From the NCBI GenBank assembly GCA_034411995.1, contig DAOUME010000007.1:124001-188000 (forward strand): a DNA stretch of 64,000 nt, read 5' to 3'. Shown one piece after another: positions 16,676 through 22,811 of the stretch. Every line of letters starts with the position of its first letter. The stretch's first letter is position 1. The notes under the pieces were generated by a model. The model was not told the DNA's origin. It did not search any database and saw only the letters and a list, made by a program, of their open reading frames with translations. The position numbers were made by a program, and so were the translations under genes. Origin of the DNA: JAUVXJ01 sp034411995 (GTDB lineage: Bacteria > Chloroflexota > Anaerolineae > UBA7937 > B3-Chlor).

Positions 16676-17646
16676 TCGAAAAGGCGATGCGCCAGTTCCT
16701 GGCTGAGCACCCGGGTATGAAATACGTCTTCTTTGGGGGCAAGGGTGGCGTAGGCAAGACTGTACTGGCTGGGGCCTCTGCGCTGTGGTTCGCCCGCCAG
16801 GGTCGGCGCACCCTTCTGGCGTCGACCAACCCGGTGCACAGTCTGACCAGCATGCTGGACCAGGACGTCTTCGGTGCCCCCACGCTGGTGGAGGGAGTGG
16901 ACAACCTCTACGCTTACGAGATCGATACCAAGGACACGATCGAGAAGTCTAAGGTTGAGATTCGCGACAAGATCAGTTGGTTTCTCAAGTTCGCCGACAT
17001 CAAGACCAAGGCCGACGAGTTCGTGGAGTCGGCGACCATGAACCCGGCTTTCGAAGAGTCGGCCATGTTCGAGAACATGATCGATCTCATGTTCGACGAC
17101 GAGTACGAGACCTACGTCTTCGACACCGCCCCTACGGCCAACGCCCGCCGCCTCTTGGGCATGTCCAGCGTCTACTCCATGTGGGTCAACAAGATGCTCA
17201 AGAGCCGCGAGGAGGCCACAAGCCTCAGAGAGTTGCTCTCGTACAGCAAGAAGAAGCAGCAGAAGGACCCGCTTCTCGAGTATCTCCTGGCATTTCGAGA
17301 GCGCATGGGGCGGGCCAAGGAGCTCTTGACCGACGATCAGAAGACGGCCTTCTTCTTTGCCACCCTACCCGAGGCGCTGCCCATCGCGGTCATCAAACGC
17401 TTCGTCGCCTGGTTCCACGATTTCGGCATACCGGTCGGCGGCGTGGTGGTGAACATGAAGATCGATGAGGCTGCGGTAGGAGACGGGGCACCGGATTTCG
17501 TGAAGAATCGCCTCAAGATGCAGGACGAGTACATGGAGACCATCTGGGAGAGCTTCCCTGATGTGCGGGCCGTCGTCCCCCTCTTCGAGACCGAAGTGCG
17601 GGGTGTGGACATGCTGGAGCGGACGGCCGGGGCCATGTTTGGCTGA
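16672..17646 (+). CDS. ArsA/Get3-type ATPase 2
   Basis: 324 residues with GGKGGVGKTV as Walker A (about residues 21-30), ASTNPVHSLT where the family has DPA.SL, PAFEESAMFENMID, and FDTAPTANARRLLGM as switch II. It keeps the Thr of DTAPT but lacks the Gly-His of the family signature, the reverse of its neighbour. Both proteins share the later GG/CGYVVN or GGVVVNMK strand and a C-terminal EVRGVDMLERT / DITGLEMIEQM helix. The ATG overlaps the upstream stop by four bases. Homologues act as tail-anchored protein targeting factors (Get3) or as oxyanion pump ATPases (ArsA); no ArsB, ArsR or ArsC is nearby, so arsenite export is unlikely. Confidence 0.85.
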   Translation: MIEKAMRQFLAEHPGMKYVFFGGKGGVGKTVLAGASALWFARQGRRTLLASTNPVHSLTSMLDQDVFGAPTLVEGVDNLYAYEIDTKDTIEKSKVEIRDKISWFLKFADIKTKADEFVESATMNPAFEESAMFENMIDLMFDDEYETYVFDTAPTANARRLLGMSSVYSMWVNKMLKSREEATSLRELLSYSKKKQQKDPLLEYLLAFRERMGRAKELLTDDQKTAFFFATLPEALPIAVIKRFVAWFHDFGIPVGGVVVNMKIDEAAVGDGAPDFVKNRLKMQDEYMETIWESFPDVRAVVPLFETEVRGVDMLERTAGAMFG

Positions 17647-17668
17647 GAGAGGCGGATCCTGGCTCAGG

Positions 17669-17709
17669 AGCCCCTGTCATCCCGCCAGAGATGGCAGGGG
17701 CTTGGCTTT
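17669..17709 (+). terminator. Hairpin after the ArsA pair
   Basis: AGCCCCTGTCATC (17669-17681) pairs with GATGGCAGGGGCT (17690-17702, one G-U pair) around an 8-base loop, then TGGCTTT. It is a strong stem but a weak T tract; it probably reduces transcription into the TPR gene. Confidence 0.6.
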
Positions 17710-17714
17710 GAGGA

Positions 17715-18365
17715 ATGGGCGTGAACCCACACTTGCTGACCATCGTGACGGCCCTGCTGTTCATCCTCATCTTTGGCGGCCTGCCCGTGTTGAGGAAGGA
17801 GGAGCCCTCCCTACAGCTCGTGGCTGGGGTGCTGGTGCTCACCGCTCTGGTCATTGCTGCCTCCGAGCTGACTGGTCTGTATCTCCATCCCGTCATCTTC
17901 TTGATCCTCCTCTATGTGAGCACTATGCGCTGCCGGGTACTGATCGATCTGGGCAACACGCTCTCTTCCTGGGGACACCATCGATGGGCCCTGTCTCTGT
18001 ACCGGCTGGCCATGCGTTTGGGGCCCGATTCGCCTGCCCTTCTGTCGGCTTTGATCAGCTACGGCGCTGTACTGGTGCGTGTCGGAGCCCTGGACGAGGC
18101 TGTTCGTGTCCTGGAGGAGGTCCTGGAGAAGTGGGGAGAGGAGTTGCCTCCCAAGCATGAGGCGGCCTGTCACTACAACCTGGGGGTGGCCCACCTGCGC
18201 ATGGGGAGCGAGATCCGAGCCGTACGTGAGTTCAATCGGACCATTGATGCCTGGCCACCGTCGCCGTATGCCCAACGGGCCAGCGCAGCCCTGGAGCGGA
18301 GGCGATCCACAGGCCGGTTGCTGAGCCAAGAGAAGAGCGAGAGCGGTGACCAGCGCGCGGACTAA
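17715..18365 (+). CDS. Two-helix membrane protein with TPR repeats
   Basis: 216 residues. The N-terminus has two to three hydrophobic helices (about residues 7-25 and 33-70), followed by a cytoplasmic part with TPR-like helical pairs: WALSLYRLAMRLGPDSPALLS, ALDEAVRVLEEVLEKWGEEL and CHYNLGVAHLRMGSEIRAVREFNRTI, with the small-residue spacing (A8, G/Y positions) of TPRs. Basic, low-complexity tail. A scaffold role at the membrane is likely. It starts 68 bases after the ATPase gene and could be read through the intervening hairpin, so a link to the ArsA cluster is possible but unproven. ATG 17715 is used; GTG 17721 has better spacing to GAGG. Confidence 0.7.
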   Translation: MGVNPHLLTIVTALLFILIFGGLPVLRKEEPSLQLVAGVLVLTALVIAASELTGLYLHPVIFLILLYVSTMRCRVLIDLGNTLSSWGHHRWALSLYRLAMRLGPDSPALLSALISYGAVLVRVGALDEAVRVLEEVLEKWGEELPPKHEAACHYNLGVAHLRMGSEIRAVREFNRTIDAWPPSPYAQRASAALERRRSTGRLLSQEKSESGDQRAD

Positions 18366-18379
18366 AGGCCTGAGCTGGC

Positions 18380-19033
18380 TCAGCGGGTGCCCGGGGCAAT
18401 AGCCTGAGCCAGTTCTCGAAGGGACGAGAGGAGAAGGAGCGCTGATTCCTGGTCCAGTCCGGCCAGGGAGAGGTTTGCCAGAAGGTGAGGGGCTTTCCTG
18501 CCGAGAGATAGCCTCACCAGGCGAGGGCCGAGATCCTTCAGCAGAGGAGAGATGGCCTTGGCGTGCTGTTCACCGCCCCGGCCCCGAAAGGCCATCACCA
18601 GGCCGCTGGTCGCGTCCCGTCTGGTCCAGTCACTGTCCTCGAGGCCCTTCGTTACTCGTTGGGCCTGGGACCCTTTCTTCTCCACCACTTCGACTTCACC
18701 TCGTGGAGCGGACCGAAGAGTGCCCTTGAGAATGAGGTAGTCGGTGCGACCTCGCAGGAGATTGAGGATCCAGAGCAGGAGTATCTCCCGGGGTTGCAGG
18801 ACGATAGTCGCTTCGATCGTCTTGAACGGTGCCCCGGTCTTTCTCACGTTCACCTGAAACCCCGACATGCCCAGCTTGCTGACCGTGGTTTGATCGCCAC
18901 TGGTCCGCAAACCCCGGACGATCCACTCCAGCAGGCGCTGGCCACGGATACGATTCAAGCGCCAGCCGACGACGTACCAGGCTGTGAGCAGAATGCACAG
19001 GGCGATCACGACCTGGCTGGCCAGATCGGACAT
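18380..19033 (-). CDS. Conserved-looking membrane-anchored protein of unknown function
   Basis: 217 residues with one N-terminal membrane helix (SDLASQVVIALCILLTAW, about residues 2-22) and a soluble part rich in Arg/Lys. The middle KTIEATIVLQPREILLLWIL.. and a C-terminal helical region DQESALLLLSSLRELAQAI suggest a mixed alpha/beta domain. I do not recognise the family. The upstream part of the frame (to 19090) overlaps the promoter at 19091-19119; ATG 19033 with AAGGAG upstream is therefore the start. Transcription stops face the TPR gene: the two genes converge with 14 bases between them. Confidence 0.65.
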   Translation of the reverse strand: MSDLASQVVIALCILLTAWYVVGWRLNRIRGQRLLEWIVRGLRTSGDQTTVSKLGMSGFQVNVRKTGAPFKTIEATIVLQPREILLLWILNLLRGRTDYLILKGTLRSAPRGEVEVVEKKGSQAQRVTKGLEDSDWTRRDATSGLVMAFRGRGGEQHAKAISPLLKDLGPRLVRLSLGRKAPHLLANLSLAGLDQESALLLLSSLRELAQAIAPGTR

Positions 19034-19090
19034 GGGTCTCACCTGCTCCTTGGCGACGTAGTTCCTCGGGGAGGAACGCTGCTCCGTCAC

Positions 19091-19119
19091 ATTGTAGCGG
19101 AAGGTCCGCTTGCTGTCAA
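19091..19119 (-). promoter_or_regulatory. Consensus sigma-70-type promoter of the unknown membrane protein gene
   Basis: On the minus strand TTGACA (19119-19114), 17 bases, TACAAT (19096-19091); predicted start near 19084, excluding the longer open frame that begins at 19090. Confidence 0.65.
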
Positions 19120-19269
19120 CTCCAATCCCGGCGCGTGGACGAAAGGGCAGGGGCGGAGAGCCATCTCGGGGTGGGAGCCATGTTCGGCCTCCCTCTGAGC
19201 GGGTGGTGGCACCAGCGCATGCTGCAATGCCGAAAGAGCACGAGGGTGGAAGACTGGAACAGGCACTGA

Positions 19270-20427
19270 CTAGCCGCGCCGTATCGCGTCGTCGCCGTAC
19301 TTCTCCCTGATCCGATCGACAGACCGGCTCAGCCGCCTCAGTTTCTCGATCTTGGCCTCGTCTTCACCCTCGAACAGGCTCAGTTGGCGCGCTTCCGTAT
19401 CGAACTTGCTCACCCCCACCCCGATCAGTCGCACCCGCCTTCTTCTGTCCCAGGCGCTCTTGAGGAGTGCTACGGCCTGGTCGAAGATCACCTGCTCCAG
19501 GTCGGTTGGGGTTTCCAGGGTCACCTGACGGGTCAGGGTCTCGAAATCCGAGTAGCGCAGCTTGAGCTTAATCGTCCGGCCGTGCAGTCGTCGCTTCCTG
19601 AGCTGGCGGCCGACACTCTCACTGAGGACGAGCAGCGTCCTCCTCAATACTCTCGGGTCACCGATGTCTTCGGCAAAGGTCGTCTCCCTGCTTAGCGACT
19701 TCTCCGCTCTCTCGACCACCACCGCCCCATGATCTATACCCCTCGCCTGCCGACCGAGATCGTGCCCCCGACGACCGAACTGAGCCTCCAGTTGGGCTAC
19801 AGGAAGCCCGGCCAGTTGCCCGATGGTAGAGACACCCATCTCGTGCAAGCGCCTGGCGGTGACCTCGCCTACCCCCCACAGCTTCTCCACCGGGAGTGGG
19901 GCCAGGAACTCGGCCTCCCTCCCGTGGGGCACCACGACGAACCCGCGGGGCTTCTCCAGGCCTGAGGCGATCTTGGCTACCAGCTTGTTGGACGCCAGGC
20001 CTATGGAAACGGTCAGCCCCAGCTCGGCCCCCAGCCGCTCCTGGAGCTGGCGAGCCAGACTCTCGGGCGAGCCCCAGCGAGCCTCGCAGCCAGTCACGTC
20101 GAGGAAAGCCTCGTCCAAGGAGAGAGGCTCGATGAGCGGGCTGTACTCGTAGAGGATATCCATCATGCGCTTCGAGTACTCCCCGTAGATCTTGTGACGT
20201 GGAGGGAGGACGATAGCTCGGGGACAGAGGCGCAGAGCCTGAGCGGTGGGCATGGCGGAGCGGACGCCGAAGGCCCGGGCGGAGTAAGAGGCTGAGGCGA
20301 CCACGCCGCGCTCCTGCGCGGGGCCTCCCACGATGAGAGGCTTACCTCTGAGCGAGGGGTCCAGGATCTCTTCCACGGAGGCGAAGAAGGCGTCAACGTC
20401 GATGTGGAGGATGTGTCGTTCAGCCAT
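19270..20427 (-). CDS. dinB: DNA polymerase IV (Y-family translesion polymerase)
   Basis: 385 residues from ATG 20427. Y-family motifs are complete: HIDVDAFFASVE near the N-terminus (first catalytic Asp), ASYSARAFGVRSAMP (finger/steric gate region), and PLSLDEAFLDVTG (Asp-Glu catalytic pair). The helix-hairpin-helix thumb PVEKLWGVGEVTARRL and the little-finger domain follow, and the C-terminus ends in a QLSLFEGED stretch that is a good beta-clamp binding motif (QLSLF). It performs error-prone synthesis across damaged DNA. The frame extends to a GTG at 20454, but that adds residues before the conserved start region; ATG 20427 is preferred. No LexA site was recognised upstream. Confidence 0.93.
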   Translation of the reverse strand: MAERHILHIDVDAFFASVEEILDPSLRGKPLIVGGPAQERGVVASASYSARAFGVRSAMPTAQALRLCPRAIVLPPRHKIYGEYSKRMMDILYEYSPLIEPLSLDEAFLDVTGCEARWGSPESLARQLQERLGAELGLTVSIGLASNKLVAKIASGLEKPRGFVVVPHGREAEFLAPLPVEKLWGVGEVTARRLHEMGVSTIGQLAGLPVAQLEAQFGRRGHDLGRQARGIDHGAVVVERAEKSLSRETTFAEDIGDPRVLRRTLLVLSESVGRQLRKRRLHGRTIKLKLRYSDFETLTRQVTLETPTDLEQVIFDQAVALLKSAWDRRRRVRLIGVGVSKFDTEARQLSLFEGEDEAKIEKLRRLSRSVDRIREKYGDDAIRRG

Positions 20428-20673
20428 GGCGGGCTTGCCCTCGCTATCCTTCACCGCGCCGGATGCCGTTGGTGCCTGTGGCGACAGTCCTGGTTGCTAG
20501 CGGTACCTGGATTCGTCCGCGCCTGCCTTCCCAGGGGTCTCGAGTTGGTGCCCTGTGCCCACAGTCCCGGAGTGGCTCTCTCCAGGCCTTCGGTGTGGGT
20601 ACTTATGGGCAGGTCCGGGTTGCCTTGCGGCCAGGCCCGACTTGGTCTTGCTGTCTGGTGGCCCTGGCATGCT
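20428..20673. other. Gap between dinB and the tRNA terminator
   Basis: About 245 bases upstream of dinB with no gene and no promoter that I can identify. Open frames here are short and on the shadow strands. Confidence 0.4.
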
Positions 20674-20704
20674 GTAAGAGAAAGAGGGCCTGGTGTGGCC
20701 CTCT
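20674..20704 (-). terminator. Intrinsic terminator of the tRNA-Leu gene
   Basis: On the minus strand AGAGGGCC (20704-20697) and GGCCCTCT (20690-20683) form a perfect 8-bp stem with a 6-base loop followed by TTCTCTT. A second hairpin, CCACTTGC/GCAAGTGG at 20706-20726, sits between it and the tRNA 3' end. Confidence 0.85.
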
Positions 20705-20730
20705 GCCACTTGCGGAGAGCAAGTGGGCAT

Positions 20731-20816
20731 TGGTGCCCCTGACTGGACTCGAACCAGCACGCCCTCACGGGCACAGGCCCTCAACCTGCCGCGTATTCCC
20801 ATTCCGCCACAGGGGC
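20731..20816 (-). tRNA. tRNA-Leu (anticodon GAG)
   Basis: The minus-strand sequence from 20816 to 20731 folds as a class II tRNA: 7-bp acceptor stem GCCCCTG/CAGGGGC, encoded CCA end (20733-20731), a long variable arm (TGCCCGTGAGGGC), a TTC-containing T loop (GGTTCGAGTCC), and anticodon stem GCAGG/CCTGT with loop TTGAGGG, anticodon GAG. This reads CUC and CUU leucine codons. Confidence 0.92.
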
Positions 20817-20826
20817 TCCGACGATC

Positions 20827-20855
20827 ATTATATCCCCTCCGCTACGGTTTGTCAA
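20827..20855 (-). promoter_or_regulatory. Perfect sigma-70 consensus promoter of tRNA-Leu
   Basis: On the minus strand TTGACA (20855-20850), 17 bases, TATAAT (20832-20827). The predicted start is about 5 bases before the mature tRNA 5' end. The -35 box lies inside a 7-bp inverted repeat (GTTTGTC 20847-20853, GACAAAC 20858-20864). Confidence 0.85.
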
Positions 20856-20883
20856 CCGACAAACACGGAGGGTGTGGAAAAAG

Positions 20884-21094
20884 AAGGTTTGGGGGTTTAA
20901 GGTTTCATCGGGAGGGGGTTAGAGCAGCTTTGTGGGTTGAGCAGGGTGTGACTTGCCGTTCCGAGACCTCGAATTTGTGGCTTCCTGGGCTTGCGATCTG
21001 GCCTCTCCACTGCTGAGTCCTGGCCTTTTCGTTCATCTGGCGCGCTGATCCTGTGGTATCACGCCGTCGCTCTGGCTCGACCCTTGAAGTTCAC
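20884..21094. other. Non-coding left part of the IS
   Basis: About 210 bases between the left inverted repeat and the transposase stop with no gene. It is long for an IS of this type, so the true end could be closer to the transposase. Confidence 0.4.
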
Positions 21095-22171
21095 TCAGGT
21101 CAGTAGCTTCACCATCCTCTTCAGGTTCAGGGCCACAGCGGTTAGGTACAGTTGGATGGCATACCTCACGAACCCTACGTAGCGGCACCTTCCTAGTCTG
21201 TGACCCTGCTTTGCTTCTCCGAACTTCCTCTCGATCTTGTACCGCTCCCTTTGACCCCGGATGTACTCGCGCTTGGCTTTCATGGCTACCCAGCCCGCTT
21301 TGCTCTGGTCCTTCTTTTGGGTGCGGTAGTCGTTCAAACGAATGGCTGAGTGCAGCCCTCGCACTTTCAACATGTAGCGGTTACGCGTGTCATCGTAGGC
21401 TCGATCCGCTGCCACTATCTCCACCGGCAAACCCAATGCCAGGTCTCGCTCAAGGACTCCCGGAAACTGACGTCCATCATGGGCATTGCCTGGTGTGACC
21501 AGGGCACTAGTGATCAACCCTGTCTGGGCGTTCAGACTCACGTGCCCCTTGTAACCGTAGAAGTACACCTTCTGTCTGCTGCTCTTCCCCTGATCATCCT
21601 TCACCAGCCGGCTGTGCTTCACCCCCCATTTGGCACCGCGGTCTCGTGGTGGCTTCCCATCCCTCCGCCCCTTGTCCTCCTTCTCCACGTTCACATCAGC
21701 TACCGTGTGTACGCTGTCTATCACCTGGAGAGTACCGAACTCTATCCCTTGCTCACTGGCAAGGGTGACGATCTCCACCAACAACTCCTCGAAAGCATCC
21801 AGCGACCCATTGTCCAACAACCGCCTCTTGAACGCCGTCAGCGTGGAGTGATCTGGTGGCAACTCGTCCGCTCCTAGCCCCAGAAAGTACCTCACCGGTA
21901 GGTTGAACCTCGCCATCTCCTCCACCTGCCGCTCCGACTGGTCATACAGATAGGCCACTAACAGCATCTTCAACAGCACGGCAGGGTCATACGGAGGCCG
22001 TCCTACCCGAGCTCTGCCCTGATAGTACCTCACCAACTTCTTGGTGAAGCGCTCCCACGGTATGATCTCGTTCAGCCTCCTGAAGAAATGGTCCTCAGGC
22101 ACGATCCGATCATACACCAGACGCCCAAAGAAGGAATCAGTCCTCTGTCCCTTGAACCGCTGCCGTGCCAT
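21095..22171 (-). CDS. IS5/IS1182-family DDE transposase
   Basis: 358 residues, apparently intact. The N-terminal Tnp domain includes a GRPPYDPAVLLKMLLVAYLYDQSERQVEE stretch and the PDHSTLTAFKRRL helix typical of this group. The catalytic triad is visible: Asp in QVIDSVHT, Asp in VAADRAYDD, and Glu in RYKIERKFGEAK (the Y-x(2)R-x(3)E-x(6)K signature: YKIERKFGEAK). A highly basic linker lies between. Start ATG 22171. The gene reads away from feo and towards tRNA-Leu. No frameshift or stop is seen, so the element may be functional. Confidence 0.9.
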   Translation of the reverse strand: MARQRFKGQRTDSFFGRLVYDRIVPEDHFFRRLNEIIPWERFTKKLVRYYQGRARVGRPPYDPAVLLKMLLVAYLYDQSERQVEEMARFNLPVRYFLGLGADELPPDHSTLTAFKRRLLDNGSLDAFEELLVEIVTLASEQGIEFGTLQVIDSVHTVADVNVEKEDKGRRDGKPPRDRGAKWGVKHSRLVKDDQGKSSRQKVYFYGYKGHVSLNAQTGLITSALVTPGNAHDGRQFPGVLERDLALGLPVEIVAADRAYDDTRNRYMLKVRGLHSAIRLNDYRTQKKDQSKAGWVAMKAKREYIRGQRERYKIERKFGEAKQGHRLGRCRYVGFVRYAIQLYLTAVALNLKRMVKLLT

Positions 22172-22334
22172 CTCCCTATCTCCATGCCCCTATCCCCCTC
22201 TCACATGCCTACCCTCACCCTATCCCATCTCGAGCTCCAACGCCACCGTCTGACTCCCGTTTTTCAACACCCTCAAACAAGGATATGACGCGTGGCACCA
22301 TGCTCACCCTTCCTCATGCGCATTGATGGAGCAC

Positions 22335-22363
22335 TTGACAAACGGGCGGCACTGGCATATAAT
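22335..22363 (+). promoter_or_regulatory. Perfect sigma-70 consensus promoter of the feo operon
   Basis: TTGACA at 22335-22340, 17 bases, TATAAT at 22358-22363; predicted start near 22370. The ATGs at 22323 and 22362 lie at or before this point and cannot start FeoA. Confidence 0.85.
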
Positions 22364-22380
22364 GGAGATAGAAATAGGAA

Positions 22381-22393
22381 TTATTAGCAATAA
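22381..22393 (+). promoter_or_regulatory. Palindrome in the early feo leader, possible iron-repressor operator
   Basis: TTATTAGCAATAA is a perfect 5-bp inverted repeat around AGC, located about 11-23 bases after the predicted transcription start. Its position and AT-richness within GC-rich DNA suit a repressor such as a DtxR- or Fur-type metalloregulator, but it does not match either consensus exactly. Confidence 0.45.
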
Positions 22394-22415
22394 CTCACAG
22401 ATGGAGATTCTAGAT

Positions 22416-22787
22416 ATGCGTGGCGGACGACGAAGGATGCGCAAAGGGGACGGACGGCTACCCAGGGCGGGCAGCGGGGCAGATGTCGGCGGCGAGCCGG
22501 GGGTGCTTGGCGCCGTGGAGCGGGAGGAGCCGACTGAGCGGACTATTGCTTACGACCAGCGTGGTCTGGAGCGGTTGAGTGAGCTCAAGGCTGGAGAGCA
22601 GGCGACAATTCAGGGTTTCGACGCGGGGCACGGCTTGATCAGTCGCCTATCGGTGCTGGGGTTCACTCCCCAGGCCCGGGTGACCATGTTGCAGAACTTC
22701 GGCAGCGGACCCGTGATCGTGAAGATGCGGGAAACGCGTATCGCCCTCGGTCGTGGAGAGGCGATGAAGGTCTGGGTGAGCAGGTAG
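22416..22787 (+). CDS. feoA: FeoA-domain protein with basic N-terminal extension
   Basis: About 123 residues. The C-terminal 75 residues are a FeoA SH3-like domain: LSELKAGEQATIQGFDAG, a RLSVLGFTPQARVTML core and the terminal VKMRETRIALGRGEAMKVWV. FeoA supports FeoB in ferrous iron uptake, probably by binding its cytoplasmic GTPase part. The N-terminal roughly 48 residues are Arg/Gly-rich and low in complexity; typical FeoA is only about 75-80 residues, so the extension is unusual. ATG 22416 has GGAG 9 bases upstream; ATG 22401 is the alternative. FeoB follows 24 bases downstream. Confidence 0.85.
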   Translation: MRGGRRRMRKGDGRLPRAGSGADVGGEPGVLGAVEREEPTERTIAYDQRGLERLSELKAGEQATIQGFDAGHGLISRLSVLGFTPQARVTMLQNFGSGPVIVKMRETRIALGRGEAMKVWVSR

Positions 22788-22811
22788 GACAGTGAGCAGC
22801 TCCCACGGCGT

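Larger units (their letters stand above)
20868..22274 (-). mobile_element. Insertion sequence, IS5/IS1182-type, about 1.4 kb
   Basis: A DDE transposase gene is bracketed by imperfect 16-bp terminal inverted repeats: GAGGGTGTGGAAAAAG at 20868-20883 and GTTTTTCAACACCCTC at 22259-22274 (14 of 16 match when one is reverse-complemented). Flanking 7-mers AAACACG (20861-20867) and AAACAAG (22275-22281) agree at 6 of 7 positions and may be a worn target duplication. The element separates the tRNA-Leu gene from the feo operon. The boundaries are inferred by eye; family placement within IS5 versus IS1182 is uncertain. Confidence 0.6.

Noticed and set aside
16672..17646. Arsenical pump ATPase role for the ArsA genes
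   Set aside because: No ArsB, ArsR, ArsC or ArsD gene is nearby, and the proteins are single-domain as in Get3 rather than the two-domain enteric ArsA.
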